The notes beneath the pieces are model-generated. The model was not told the origin of the DNA. It ran no database searches and saw nothing but the letters and a program-made list of their open reading frames with translations. Below, one piece after another: positions 17,307 through 27,073 of a DNA stretch of 64,000 nucleotides; positions within the stretch are counted from its first letter, which is position 1; each line of letters opens with the position of its first letter. The stretch is taken from positions 321,299 to 385,298 of the forward strand of contig JBBRQI010000001.1 of the NCBI GenBank assembly GCA_038226665.1, written 5' to 3'. A program made the translations under genes and the position numbers. This stretch comes from SZAS-103 sp038226665 (GTDB taxonomy: Bacteria; Pseudomonadota; Gammaproteobacteria; Xanthomonadales; Xanthomonadaceae).

Positions 17307-18118
17307 CCGATGCACGCACGCCGTCCGCACTCACCATCGCCGGTTCCGATTCCGGCGGCGGCGCCGGTATCCAGGCCGATCTGAAGACCTTCGCCGCGCA
17401 CGGCGTGCATGGCCTGTCCGTGATCGCGGCACTGACAGCGCAGAACACCCGTGGCGTGACCGCGATCCACGTGCCGCCCGTCGCATTCCTGCGTGCGCAG
17501 ATCGATGCGTGCTTTGACGATTTCCGCATCGGTGCAGTCAAGCTCGGCATGCTCGCGAACGCCCAAGTGATCCACGCAGTCGTCGACGCGCTCGAACATC
17601 ACAGACCGCACTGGATCGTTCTCGATCCGGTGATGGTTGCCACATCCGGCGCGCGCCTGCTCGAACCTGACGCACTCGACGCAGTGCGAACGCGCCTACT
17701 GCCGCTCGCGAGCATCGTCACACCGAATATTCCCGAAGCCGAGTTGCTGCTCGGCCATGCGATTGCCGATGAGGAGGCTGCCGAAAATGCGCTCGATGAA
17801 CTGCTTGCCCTCGGGATGCGGGCAGTGTTGCTGAAGGGCGGCCACCTGCACGACACAACGGAGATGATCGATCGCTACGATGACGGGAACACAGTTGCCG
17901 ACTTCCTCCACGACCGCCTGAATCTCAACGCCCACGGTACCGGCTGCACGCTCGCGTCCGCTATTACGTCAAATTTATGCAAAGGGCGCACACTATTGAA
18001 AGCCTGCGAAGAGGCCACAGATTACGTCCACGACGCGTTGTTGAACTCGTATCGGCCAGCGCAGTCCGATGTCGCGGTGCTCGATCATTTCTGGCGCAAC
18101 CAACGCACCACCGATTAG
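17303..18118 (+). CDS. thiD: hydroxymethylpyrimidine/phosphomethylpyrimidine kinase
   Basis: Phosphorylates HMP and HMP-phosphate in thiamine synthesis and salvage. 271-residue ribokinase-fold protein: TIAGSDSGGGAGIQADLKTF, AQNTRGV, KLGMLAN, DPVMVATSGARLLE, TPNIPEAELLLG, VLLKGGH and the anion hole/catalytic NAHGTGCTLASAI. No other thi gene is near. The start overlaps the previous stop by 4 bases. Confidence 0.95.
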   Translation: MTDARTPSALTIAGSDSGGGAGIQADLKTFAAHGVHGLSVIAALTAQNTRGVTAIHVPPVAFLRAQIDACFDDFRIGAVKLGMLANAQVIHAVVDALEHHRPHWIVLDPVMVATSGARLLEPDALDAVRTRLLPLASIVTPNIPEAELLLGHAIADEEAAENALDELLALGMRAVLLKGGHLHDTTEMIDRYDDGNTVADFLHDRLNLNAHGTGCTLASAITSNLCKGRTLLKACEEATDYVHDALLNSYRPAQSDVAVLDHFWRNQRTTD

Positions 18119-18146
18119 CATCACCAAAACCACCAAGGAAATCGCC

Positions 18147-18899
18147 ATGCAAAGCGGCAATCCGGCACTCAACAAGAACACCTTCCTCGACAGCGCGAGC
18201 GGCACGGTGGTGTCGCGCGACGGCGCGATGACGATCAACGGCACCGTCAACAAGACCGCGTTCCTGCTGATCCTGGTGTTGTGCGGTGCGATGTACAGCT
18301 GGAGCAAGTTCACCGGACCGGACAGTATCGGCACGATGTATCCGCTGATGATCGGCGGCGCACTCGGCGGCTTCGTGCTCGCGATCATCACCGTGTTCAA
18401 GAAGGAATGGTCGGGATTCACCGCGCCTGTGTACGCGTTGCTGGAAGGCCTGTTCATCGGTGGCATCTCGGCGATCTTTGAACTGCGTTTTCCCGGCATC
18501 GTGGTCCAGGCCGTCGGTTTGACCTTTGGCACGATGGGCGCGCTGTTGCTGGCCTATCGCAGCGGCCTGATCCGCGCGACCGAGAAGTTCAAGCTCGGCG
18601 TGGTCGCGGCAACCGGCGGCATCGCGCTGTTCTATCTGGCCAGCATGGTGATGGGCTTCTTCGGCCACTCCTTCAGCATCATCAACTCCAGCAGCACGCT
18701 CGGCATCGGCTTCAGCGTGATCGTGGTGATCGTCGCCGCGCTGAATCTGATCCTCGACTTCGACCTGATCGAGCAAGGCGTCGCTCAAGGTGCACCGAAG
18801 TACATGGAGTGGTACGGCGGCTTCGCGCTGGTGGTGACGCTGGTGTGGCTGTATCTGGAAATCTTGCGGTTGTTGTCGAAGGTTAATTCGCGCAACTAA
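18147..18899 (+). CDS. Bax inhibitor-1/YccA family membrane protein
   Basis: A 250-residue protein with seven hydrophobic segments, related to the bacterial Bax-inhibitor-1 family (BsYetJ calcium leak, YccA FtsH modulator). Landmarks: FTAPVYALLEGLFIGGISAIFE, TFGTMGALLLAYRSG and IVVIVAALNLILDFDLIEQG, with Asp residues in the last helices matching the pH-sensing di-aspartyl region. AAGGAA lies 6 bases before ATG 18147. This is the longer YbaL/TMBIM-like subtype with an N-terminal NPALNKNTF segment. Confidence 0.9.
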   Translation: MQSGNPALNKNTFLDSASGTVVSRDGAMTINGTVNKTAFLLILVLCGAMYSWSKFTGPDSIGTMYPLMIGGALGGFVLAIITVFKKEWSGFTAPVYALLEGLFIGGISAIFELRFPGIVVQAVGLTFGTMGALLLAYRSGLIRATEKFKLGVVAATGGIALFYLASMVMGFFGHSFSIINSSSTLGIGFSVIVVIVAALNLILDFDLIEQGVAQGAPKYMEWYGGFALVVTLVWLYLEILRLLSKVNSRN

Positions 18900-19008
18900 G
18901 CTTTCACGCTGTACGCGATCTGAAATCTTTCTCACGAGGGGAGAGAGTGAAGGTTAAGCGAGGGCTTCAGAGCAACAGCATTTCACATATCGCGCGTGCG
19001 AATGCTTC

Positions 19009-21102
19009 TTACAACAAACCCGCAGCCCGCGCTGCAGCAATCTGCGCCGCCGCCTTCGCGCGTGCCGGCGCGAGAATCTGCTCGTAGCGCGGATCCTTGC
19101 GGAACTCCGCAAGTTCCGGATCGCTGTCGAGTTGCGGCAGGTCGATGAAAAAGCCGTCGGTGACATCGCGCTTCAACTCCACGAATGCCTTTTCGCGTTC
19201 GCCGAGCGCGACATGGAATTCCACTTCGTCCCATTCGGAGTAATCCATGATGCGCGGGCGGTTGGCCTGGACCTGCAATGCCGCCTGCAGCAAGCGGCGT
19301 CCCTGTGCCTGTGCGTCGGTATGCATCAGCGCAACACCGACCATCGCCGCATCCTCGGCCTGGCCCGACCAGAGCTTGCCGATCGGATCGGCAAACAGTT
19401 CCGGATTCGTGTGACGGTAGAGGGCGATTACCTCGGGATAGCGGCCGAGTGCTGACCATACGCTGGCCTTCAGGCCGGTGTCGGGCTCGGCCATCGTCTT
19501 GAAAATGGTCTCGGCGCCGGCGAAGTCGCCGGTCCATTCCGCAAGGCCTTCGCGGTAGAACTTCACGACATCGTTGTCGCCCGCCTTCACTGCCATTGCG
19601 TCGAGGCAAGTGCGCGCGTCGTCCATCGCACCGAAGCGCATCAACGCGAAGCAGCGGCTACTCGCTTCGCCGATCGCGTCGGGGTCGAGATCGGCCTGTT
19701 TCTTCATCGCACGCAACGCACGCACGAGGTCGCCGCGCATGACCGCCAGGTTGCGCTCGAAGTCGTAGGCCGCAGCGAAATCCGGATGCGCGGCTTTGAG
19801 CTTCGCGAGCAGGGCTTCGGCGTCCGCGAAATGGCCAGCACCGGTCATCGATTCGATCAGGCTGCCCTGTACGATCGGCGACAGAGGATCGAGTGCCACC
19901 GCGCGCCGCAGGCTGGAAAGCGAGTCCTCGGCGCGGCCGAATCGGCTCAGCAGCATTTCGCCGTACCAGTGGAAGCCGGTCGCATAACTGGGCGCGAGTT
20001 TCATGCCGATCTGGAATTCGCGTTCGGCACCCGCGCCGTCGCCGGTCGCATTCATCCAGTCGGCGAGGCTAATGTGCGCCTCGCCGAGGTCGGGCGCGAG
20101 TTCCACCGCCTTCGCGACGTACGCGGCCATGCGCGCGCGTTCGGTCTCGGTAATGGTCGCGTACGCATCGAGCAATGAATATGCGTCGGCCGCAGCCGCG
20201 TATGCACGCGCGTAGTTTGTATCGAGCGCGATCGCTTTCTCGAAATGCGCCGCCGCATCGCGCATGTCCGCGACCTTGCGCCCGGGCATCAGCGCGAGGC
20301 CTTTCATGTATTCCTGATAGGCGGCAACGTTTTCCGTGCGCTTCTGCACGAGGTGCCGCTGCGTACTGGCCGGCAGCGCGATGGCCATCTCCTGCACGAC
20401 CTCGCGCGCGATCTCGTCCTGGATCTTGAACACATCGACCATCGGCCGGTCGTAATGGTGCGACCACAGGTGCGATCCGTCGGACGCGCGGATCAACTGC
20501 ACGGTGATGCGCAGCGCGTTGTCTGCTTCCTGCACGCTGCCTTCGAGCAGGTTCGCGGCGCCGAGCGCGGCGCCGATCTGGCGCATGTCCTGCGCCTTGC
20601 CCTTGAACGCGAACGACGACGTGCGCGCGATGACTTTCAGATCCGGAACTTGCGCGAGCATGTCGAGCGTGGTTTCGGCGAGGCCGTCGGAGAAATAATC
20701 GTTCTTCGGGTCGCCGCTCATGTTCACGAACGGCAATACCGCGATCGAACGCGCCACGACCGGCGCTGCGCTAGCCGTAGTCTGCTGTGGCGCAGTCGTT
20801 GCATGCGGCGCGTGCGCCGTCCTCCATAGCAACCCGCCGCCAAGCGAGAGCGTCACGATCAAGATCGCGACCTCGCTGCCGGTGACCTGCTGATGGCCTT
20901 TCTCGCCGTGGTACCACGCAATCACCACGGTGACCACGAAACCGATGGCGAGCGTCACCGTGATCAGCCGCAACAGATCCAGCGACCAGTCGAATTGCTG
21001 GCCGATCAGCGACAGCACCTGCAGCAGCACCCACGCCGTCGCCGCGTATGCCGCAGACCACTGCACGATCTTGCGCTTGCGCAGTTGCCTCAAGGTGACC
21101 AT
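19009..21102 (-). CDS. TolB-domain/TPR membrane protein
   Basis: A 697-residue protein with two or three N-terminal membrane segments (AAYAATAWVLLQVLSLIG, LITVTLAIGFVVTVVIAW, VAILIVTLSLGGGLLW), then a TolB-like N-terminal domain (about 115-240: SIAVLPFVNMSGDPKNDYFSDG, LLEGSVQEADNALRITVQLI) of the kind found in CadC-like regulators and class III cyclases, then about ten TPR units to the C-terminus. No DNA-binding or cyclase domain is present, so the effector part is missing or lies elsewhere. Start ATG 21102; upstream in-frame codons look unrelated. Single gene, convergent with the Bax-inhibitor-like gene. Confidence 0.85.
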   Translation of the reverse strand: MVTLRQLRKRKIVQWSAAYAATAWVLLQVLSLIGQQFDWSLDLLRLITVTLAIGFVVTVVIAWYHGEKGHQQVTGSEVAILIVTLSLGGGLLWRTAHAPHATTAPQQTTASAAPVVARSIAVLPFVNMSGDPKNDYFSDGLAETTLDMLAQVPDLKVIARTSSFAFKGKAQDMRQIGAALGAANLLEGSVQEADNALRITVQLIRASDGSHLWSHHYDRPMVDVFKIQDEIAREVVQEMAIALPASTQRHLVQKRTENVAAYQEYMKGLALMPGRKVADMRDAAAHFEKAIALDTNYARAYAAAADAYSLLDAYATITETERARMAAYVAKAVELAPDLGEAHISLADWMNATGDGAGAEREFQIGMKLAPSYATGFHWYGEMLLSRFGRAEDSLSSLRRAVALDPLSPIVQGSLIESMTGAGHFADAEALLAKLKAAHPDFAAAYDFERNLAVMRGDLVRALRAMKKQADLDPDAIGEASSRCFALMRFGAMDDARTCLDAMAVKAGDNDVVKFYREGLAEWTGDFAGAETIFKTMAEPDTGLKASVWSALGRYPEVIALYRHTNPELFADPIGKLWSGQAEDAAMVGVALMHTDAQAQGRRLLQAALQVQANRPRIMDYSEWDEVEFHVALGEREKAFVELKRDVTDGFFIDLPQLDSDPELAEFRKDPRYEQILAPARAKAAAQIAAARAAGLL

Positions 21103-21216
21103 GCGGCTATCGCTCCTTGCGCATTGTTCAACGAACCCAGCCTGCGTTCGGCGCGCAGACCGTAAGGTCATCCCGGCGATTTGCGAAAGCGCCGGGGGCG
21201 GCATGTCTCGCGAAAA

Positions 21217-22221
21217 TCAAACCCGCGAAGCAATCGCCTTCGCAAACCCCATCGTATTCCCCTCGCCGCCCAAGTCTGGCGTCAGCAAGTCTTTCGCTTC
21301 CAGGGTCGCGCGAATCGCCTTGCGCAGGCGTTCTGCGTCGGCAGGCTTGCCGAGGTGGTCGAGCATCTGCGCAGCACCGAGCAGCAGCGCGCACGGATTG
21401 GCTACGCCCTTGCCCGCGATGTCAGGCGCCGATCCATGCACTGCTTCGAAGATTGCCGCGTCAGCACCGATGTTCGCGCCCGGCGCGAGGCCGAGGCCAC
21501 CGACGAGGCCTGCACACAGATCCGAAACGATGTCGCCAAACAGGTTTGTCGTAACGATCACGTCGAATTGTTCGGGCTTCATCACGAGCTGCATGCAGGT
21601 GTTGTCGACGATCATCTCGTTGCATGCGATGTCGGGATAGTTCTGCGCGACTTCGCGCGCGACTTTCAGGAACAGGCCGGACGTGGACTTGAGGATGTTG
21701 GCCTTGTGCACGACGGTGACTTTCTTGCGCCCGATCTTGCGCGCCATGTCGAACGCGTAGCGCACGATGCGCTCCGAACCCTTGCGCGTGACGCGCTGCT
21801 GCAGGGTCGCTGTGTTGCCGTCGGCGGACGTGGTTTGGCCCTCGCCGATGTACGCGCCTTCGGTATTCTCGCGCACGGTGATGATGTCGATGTCCGTGTA
21901 GCGCGCCTTGGTGTTCGGAAAGCTGATCGCCGGGCGCACGTTCGCGTACAGGTCGAAGCGCTTGCGGAGCTCCACGTTGATCGAAGAAAAACCTTCGCCG
22001 ACAGGCGTCGTCAACGGACCTTTCAGCGCAACGCGGTGCTTGCTGATCGATGCGAGCGTGGCTTCCGGCAGCAGCGAACCCTGTTTCTCCAGCGCGGCCA
22101 TCCCGGCTTCGACGAATTCGTACGATAGCCCGACGTTCATCGCGTCGAGCAGGAACAACGTGGCGTCCATGATTTCCGGGCCGATGCCATCGCCGCGGAT
22201 CACTGCAATCGTCTGGGTCAT
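21217..22221 (-). CDS. NAD-dependent isocitrate dehydrogenase
   Basis: Isocitrate/isopropylmalate dehydrogenase family, 334 residues. MTQTIAVIRGDGIGPEIM, PLTTPVGEGFSSINVELRK, ANVRPAISFPNT, TVRENTEGAYIGEG, VTVVHKANILK and the signature NLFGDIVSDLCAGLVGGLGL, then EAVHGSAPDIAGKG. This form is the short NAD-type isocitrate dehydrogenase used in the TCA cycle by Xanthomonadales; homoisocitrate or 3-isopropylmalate dehydrogenase is less likely because no leu or aminoadipate genes accompany it and the Ser-rich phosphorylation-loop region (EGFSSINVELRKRFD) fits isocitrate enzymes. Confidence 0.88.
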   Translation of the reverse strand: MTQTIAVIRGDGIGPEIMDATLFLLDAMNVGLSYEFVEAGMAALEKQGSLLPEATLASISKHRVALKGPLTTPVGEGFSSINVELRKRFDLYANVRPAISFPNTKARYTDIDIITVRENTEGAYIGEGQTTSADGNTATLQQRVTRKGSERIVRYAFDMARKIGRKKVTVVHKANILKSTSGLFLKVAREVAQNYPDIACNEMIVDNTCMQLVMKPEQFDVIVTTNLFGDIVSDLCAGLVGGLGLAPGANIGADAAIFEAVHGSAPDIAGKGVANPCALLLGAAQMLDHLGKPADAERLRKAIRATLEAKDLLTPDLGGEGNTMGFAKAIASRV

Positions 22222-22420
22222 GTGTTTTCTTCAAAGGAGCCGCAGGCCGAATGGCTGCCGGGTGGCGTAAATTATGCCAGATGATGTTTTCCAGCCGCCG
22301 TCAGATTGTGATGCAATCGACAATCCCAAGTGGAATGCCGGACTAACTTGACCCTCGGAATGTAAGTACCTGGTCGCGTTTTTCATGGCGGCCATGGCGT
22401 CGCAACAACGGGAGACGGCG

Positions 22421-24232
22421 ATGCGGATCCGAAAAAGTTTACACAGCCCATTTGGCCGCAGCGCCATGCTGGTGCTTGTCTCGGGCTTGTTCTGGCTGGT
22501 GTCGGCGCAGGCTGCGGTCAGCGTTGCGGTGACGCCGCTAACCGCCACCCGCGCCGTCAACCGCAGCGTCCAGTTCAGCGCGGCAGTTTCCGGCGCGGCA
22601 GATCAGAGCGTGATTTGGCTGGTCAATGGCATTCCGGGCGGAGCGCCGTCGATCGGAACGATCTCCACGGCTGGCCTCTATACGACACCGGCGAACACTG
22701 CGACAGCGCTTTCCGTGCAGGTGCAGGCCGTCGCCACGGCAAGCGCGGTCGCGACGGGACGCGCAGCGATCCATGTAACCGTTCCGGTCTGGTCGGGAAC
22801 GACCTTGCACGTTTCCACCAATGGCAACGATGCGAACGTCGGCAGCGCCGCCAATCCGTGGCGGACGATCCAGCACGCGGTAAACGTCGTGCCCGCGGGC
22901 GGCACGATCCAGGTGCATGCGGGCATCTACCACGAAGCGGTGACGATCACCCGTTCGGGCAACGCGGCGGCCGGATTCATCACGGTCGAATCGGCGCCGG
23001 GCGAATCCGCGATCGTCGACGGCACCGGCCTTGCGGTCGGCAATGGCGGCCAGCAGGGCCTGTTCACCTTGTTCAATGCGAATTACGTGCGCGTGATCGG
23101 GTTCGAGATCCGCAACTACACGTCGAGCAAGGCCAGCATGGTGCCGGCGGGCATCTTCGCCTACGGTTCGGGCAACCACATCGAGATCCGCAACAACCAT
23201 ATCCACAACATTTCCACTACCGTACCAACCTCGGCCGGCGACGCGTTCGGCATGGCGATCTACGGCAGCGCGACGACGCCGATCCGCAACCTGATTGTCG
23301 ACGGCAACGAACTCGACCACCTCGTGCTGGGTTTCAGCGAGTCGCTGTCCGTGAACGGCAACGTGCAGAACTGGCAGGTCACCAACAACAAGGTGCACGA
23401 CAACAACAATATCGGCATCGTGGCGATCGGCTTCGAGCAGACCGCGCCGACGGTTGCGCTCGACCAGGCGCGCGACGGCTGGATCGCCGACAACATGGTC
23501 TACAACATCACTTCGACGACCAACTCCGCGTACAACTTCCAGCCCGGTGCCGACGGCATCTACGTCGATGGCGGCACCCGGATCACCATCGAACGCAACA
23601 TGATCGACCACGCGGACCTGCCGATCGAGCTCGCGAGCGAGCACCACACCCGCACGACCAGCTACGTGACTGCGCGCAACAACCTCATCCTGTTCGGCAA
23701 CGTCACCGGCATCTCGATCGGCGGCTACGCGAACGGGGTCGGCGGAACCGACCATTGCACCATCGTCAACAACACACTTTATGAAGACGACTCGACGAAC
23801 TCCGGCAGCGGCGAATTCCAGGTGCAGTGGCACGCGACCAACAACGTGTTCGAGAACAACGTCCTGTATGCGAACGCGCAGGGTCTGCTGGTGAACAGCT
23901 TCGTGAATACGGCGACGCCGCCGGTGGCGCTCGACCGAAACATCTACTACACGGTCAATGGCGCGCCCGACGCGCAGTGGGTCTGGAACAACCGCAACCA
24001 TACCAGCTTCGCCGCTTTCAAGACGGCAAGCCATGGCGAGGCGAACGGAGTATTGGCCGATCCGAAATTCACCAGCCAGACCGCATCGAATCTCGATCTG
24101 CACCTCGCGACAGGATCGCCTGCGATCAACACCGGCACGAATTCTGGACTCGCCTTGGAAGGTTCCTGGGATTTCGACGAGAACCCGCGGATTGTCGGCG
24201 CGGGGATCGATCGCGGCGCATACGAACGCTAG
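22421..24232 (+). CDS. secreted right-handed parallel beta-helix protein
   Basis: A 603-residue exported protein: signal peptide (about 1-31, ending VSAQA), an Ig-like domain (about 33-115, VAVTPLTATRAVNRSVQFSA, GLYTTPAN), then VSTNGNDANVGSAANPWRTI, the N-cap of DUF1565/polysaccharide-lyase-like helices, and many beta-helix rungs rich in Asn (IEIRNNHIHNIS, NLIVDGNELDHL, WQVTNNKVHDNNNIGIV). Such folds occur in polysaccharide lyases, epimerases and adhesins; no catalytic residues can be assigned by eye. ATG 22421 has GGGAGA upstream. Flanking genes give no pathway. Confidence 0.85.
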   Translation: MRIRKSLHSPFGRSAMLVLVSGLFWLVSAQAAVSVAVTPLTATRAVNRSVQFSAAVSGAADQSVIWLVNGIPGGAPSIGTISTAGLYTTPANTATALSVQVQAVATASAVATGRAAIHVTVPVWSGTTLHVSTNGNDANVGSAANPWRTIQHAVNVVPAGGTIQVHAGIYHEAVTITRSGNAAAGFITVESAPGESAIVDGTGLAVGNGGQQGLFTLFNANYVRVIGFEIRNYTSSKASMVPAGIFAYGSGNHIEIRNNHIHNISTTVPTSAGDAFGMAIYGSATTPIRNLIVDGNELDHLVLGFSESLSVNGNVQNWQVTNNKVHDNNNIGIVAIGFEQTAPTVALDQARDGWIADNMVYNITSTTNSAYNFQPGADGIYVDGGTRITIERNMIDHADLPIELASEHHTRTTSYVTARNNLILFGNVTGISIGGYANGVGGTDHCTIVNNTLYEDDSTNSGSGEFQVQWHATNNVFENNVLYANAQGLLVNSFVNTATPPVALDRNIYYTVNGAPDAQWVWNNRNHTSFAAFKTASHGEANGVLADPKFTSQTASNLDLHLATGSPAINTGTNSGLALEGSWDFDENPRIVGAGIDRGAYER

Positions 24233-24340
24233 CTAACTAGTTGTGTTGGTAGATGATGCGTCGGGCCAGTATCCACAACTGAAGCCTGAAATCCAATCAC
24301 AAACAAATCGTCATCGTAATCGCACGACGAGTTGCACCCA

Positions 24341-24739
24341 TCATTCGTGCGGATGCGCCCTCGTCGTTGACGCATGCACGTCCTCGCCCTCAAGCCGATC
24401 CAGAAAATCCACGCCGCGCCGCAAGTGCGGAATCACGATGCTGCCGCCGACCACCAGCGCGACGCTGAAGGCTTCGAAAAACTCCGTGCGAGTCACGCCG
24501 ACATCCTTGCTTTGCGCGATGTGGTAGCTGATGCAGTCGTCGCAGCGCAACACCATCGAGGCGACCAATCCCAGGAGTTCCTTGGTTTTCTCGTCGAGCG
24601 CGCCGGGCTTGTAGGTCTGCGTGTCGAGCGCGAAGAAACGGCGGATGACCTGGTTGTCCTCGCCGAGGATGCGCTCGTTCATGCGCTGGCGGAATGCGGC
24701 GAACTCTGCAACGTGATCGTTGTTTCTCTCATCGTTCAT
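24341..24739 (-). CDS. carboxymuconolactone decarboxylase family (AhpD-like) protein
   Basis: A 132-residue all-helical CMD-family protein. MVLRCDDCISYHIAQSKDVGVT holds the CxxC and downstream His of the AhpD-type redox site, so a peroxidase or disulfide-exchange role is more likely than lactone decarboxylation. AAGGA lies 8 bases upstream of the ATG. The next gene downstream on this strand is a glutaredoxin gene further left only after reversal of order (it lies at 24892), i.e. the glutaredoxin gene precedes it in transcription by about 150 bases, suggesting a shared thiol-redox context. Confidence 0.88.
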   Translation of the reverse strand: MNDERNNDHVAEFAAFRQRMNERILGEDNQVIRRFFALDTQTYKPGALDEKTKELLGLVASMVLRCDDCISYHIAQSKDVGVTRTEFFEAFSVALVVGGSIVIPHLRRGVDFLDRLEGEDVHASTTRAHPHE

Positions 24740-24891
24740 TCTTGTTTTCCTTGCAGGTGGTGCGCGATTGACGATGTGCCATTGCGCCGTCGATATGTTT
24801 GTCGCTGCGATCCTTGGCGCAATGATCCAGCCATGGATTGACTCGCCAGGCCATCCGTGGCCGCGCGTTCAGGCACTGGCGGCATACCGCC

Positions 24892-25164
24892 TTAGCGCGC
24901 CCGCTCACCCAATAGCGGCGTCAATCCGCCGTGGCGATCCAGCGCGACCATGTCGTCGAATCCGCCGACGTGCACGTCGCCGATGAAGATCTGCGGCACG
25001 CTGGTGCGGTTGGTGCGGGCAGCCATTGCGGCGCGGTTTGCGGGATCTGTGTCGATGCGAAACTCGATCCAGCCGTGGCCGCGGCTCTTGAGGAAATTCT
25101 TGGCGGCCACGCAATACGGACAGAAACCGCTGCTGTAGATGGTGATGACGGGCGCTTCGGGCAT
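24892..25164 (-). CDS. grxC: glutaredoxin (GrxC type)
   Basis: A 90-residue dithiol glutaredoxin that reduces protein disulfides and glutathione mixed disulfides. ITIYSSGFCPYCVAAKNFL carries the CPYC active site (15-18), RTSVPQIFIGDVHVGGFDDM holds the cis-Pro and glutathione-binding GGFDD. Start ATG 25164. It is divergent from the BepA-like protease gene. Confidence 0.94.
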   Translation of the reverse strand: MPEAPVITIYSSGFCPYCVAAKNFLKSRGHGWIEFRIDTDPANRAAMAARTNRTSVPQIFIGDVHVGGFDDMVALDRHGGLTPLLGERAR

Positions 25165-25320
25165 CGCTGGGAACTCTGGCGGTGATTGGCACACTATGCT
25201 GGCAGGAAGCAGTATTTTCCATCCATCCCGAAGATGGCGTTGCTTAACCGGCGATTCACGCACCAGCTGGTCGCCCTGGTTCATGCTGCACCAGTCGTTT
25301 CCATACCGCAGGTCAATCCC

Positions 25321-26955
25321 ATGTTGCGTCATGCGCCGCTGACTGCCTTGCTCGCCCTCGCGTTTGGCTGCGCCACCCCCGCATTCGCCGGCAACGAAGC
25401 CACCCTGCCCGACATGGGTTCGTCCGCCGCGCAGGTCATCACCCCCGAGGAACAGCACGAATACGGCGAAATGACGTTCCGCGAATTGCGCCGGATCGGT
25501 TACGTCCTCGACGACCCGCTGCTCGAGGATTGGCTGCAGGGCGTCGGTGACCGGCTCGCGGCCAACAGCAACAAACCGTCTCAGGATTTCCATTTCTTCG
25601 TGGTGAACTCGCGCGACATCAATGCGTTCGCGACGCTCGGCGGCTACGTCGCGGTCAACGCCGGCCTGATCCTGACCACGACCAGCGAAGACGAACTCGC
25701 CGGCGTGATGTCGCATGAGATCGCGCACGTCACCCAAAGCCACGTGCTGCGCGCGGTCGAGGCGCAGAAGCACGACACCATTCCGATCGCGCTCGCGATG
25801 CTGGCGGCGATTCTCGTGTCGTCGCGATCCAGTTCGTCGTCTGCGGGCAATGCGGGCGAGGCTGCGGTCGCGGCTGCCACCGGGCTGATGGCGCAACAAC
25901 AGATCAACTTCACCCGCGACAACGAAACCGAGGCCGACCATTTCGGCATCCAGACCATGGCGCGCGCAGGCTACGACCCGTCCGCGATGGCGAGTTTCTT
26001 CAGCCGCATGCAGGCGGCCAATCGCAGCAACGAAGGTTACGGCCCGTACAAGGCACCGGACTTCCTGCTCGACCACCCGGTCACCAGCACGCGCATCAGC
26101 GATGCACTCGAACGTGCACGGCAAATCGCCAACAAGCAGGATGTGACCGTGCCAGCCGACATCGGCAACACGACAAACAGCCTGTTGTTGCCGGCGAATC
26201 TCAGCGCGCGCAACGTTGCGATCACGACGCAACACGGTGGTGATTTTGGCTGGGCGCAGGAACGCCTGCGCGTACTCAGCGCTGAAAACGGCGCCACTGC
26301 GATCGCCGAATACCGCAAGATCCGAGAAGGCCATCCGGGTGCATTCGGCGATGCGCAGCGCTACGGCCTCGCACTTGCGATGATGCAGAATGGCGAATCC
26401 GCGCAGGCGCTCGCGGAACTGCAACCGCTGTCGCAACGGCATCCGGACGCGTACTGGATCGACCTCGCGATCGCCAAGTCGCAATTCCTCGGCGGATATC
26501 GCCCTGCTGCGATGGAAGCCTACGATCGCATCCTGCGGCGGATGCCCGGCAACCGCGCGGTCATCCTGAGTTACGCGGCAACACTCGGCGAGACTGGAAC
26601 TGCAGAAGCAGGCCGTCGTGCGCAAACCGTCCTGCGTCCGCTGATGGCCGAAGGCGGCGACGACCCGGAATTCCAGCAGACCTTCGCGCGTGCCTGCGAG
26701 ATCGCCGGCGACACCGGCCGCGCGGGCGAAGCCTATGCGGTGGCGGCCTATCTCAATGGTCGCGCCGAAGACGCGTTGAACCAACTCGAAGCGCTCAAGC
26801 GGCGTGACGACCTCGACTATGTCCAGCGTGCACGCATCGACGCACGTATCGCCGAGATGACCCCTACGGTGCTGGAAATGCACAAGCAGGGCATCCATGC
26901 CGGCGATGCCGACAGGCGAAAGCAGCTATTCGCGCCGCAACCGGCACTGCGCTGA
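25321..26955 (+). CDS. bepA: M48 metalloprotease with TPR domain (BepA/YfgC-like)
   Basis: Periplasmic zinc protease and chaperone for outer-membrane protein assembly. From ATG 25321 (544 residues) a signal peptide ends TPAFA at about 23. The protease domain (about 45-270) has MSHEIAHVTQSHVLR (HExxH) and NETEADHFGIQTMARAGYDP with the third zinc ligand; ILVSSRSSSSSAGN marks the membrane-proximal loop. About four to six TPR-like repeats follow (350-540). Upstream ATG codons at 25186 and 25234 would bury the signal peptide and are disfavoured. BepA homology is judged by architecture and motifs. Confidence 0.88.
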   Translation: MLRHAPLTALLALAFGCATPAFAGNEATLPDMGSSAAQVITPEEQHEYGEMTFRELRRIGYVLDDPLLEDWLQGVGDRLAANSNKPSQDFHFFVVNSRDINAFATLGGYVAVNAGLILTTTSEDELAGVMSHEIAHVTQSHVLRAVEAQKHDTIPIALAMLAAILVSSRSSSSSAGNAGEAAVAAATGLMAQQQINFTRDNETEADHFGIQTMARAGYDPSAMASFFSRMQAANRSNEGYGPYKAPDFLLDHPVTSTRISDALERARQIANKQDVTVPADIGNTTNSLLLPANLSARNVAITTQHGGDFGWAQERLRVLSAENGATAIAEYRKIREGHPGAFGDAQRYGLALAMMQNGESAQALAELQPLSQRHPDAYWIDLAIAKSQFLGGYRPAAMEAYDRILRRMPGNRAVILSYAATLGETGTAEAGRRAQTVLRPLMAEGGDDPEFQQTFARACEIAGDTGRAGEAYAVAAYLNGRAEDALNQLEALKRRDDLDYVQRARIDARIAEMTPTVLEMHKQGIHAGDADRRKQLFAPQPALR

Positions 26956-26958
26956 GGC

Positions 26959-27006
26959 GCGATTTGGCAGAATCCCGATTCGGCAGCTTCGCGATTCGGC
27001 AACATC
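26959..27006. repeat. 16-bp tandem repeat between bepA and phoB
   Basis: Three degenerate 16-base units (GCGATTTGGCAGAATC, CCGATTCGGCAGCTTC, GCGATTCGGCAACATC) start right after the bepA stop. They are non-coding and lie 68 bases before the PHO box. Confidence 0.75.
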
Positions 27007-27073
27007 CGCACCTCGTCAGCATCCAGGCATGCAGTCATGTGATTGGCGGCTTCGAGACTGCTCACTTCGCATG

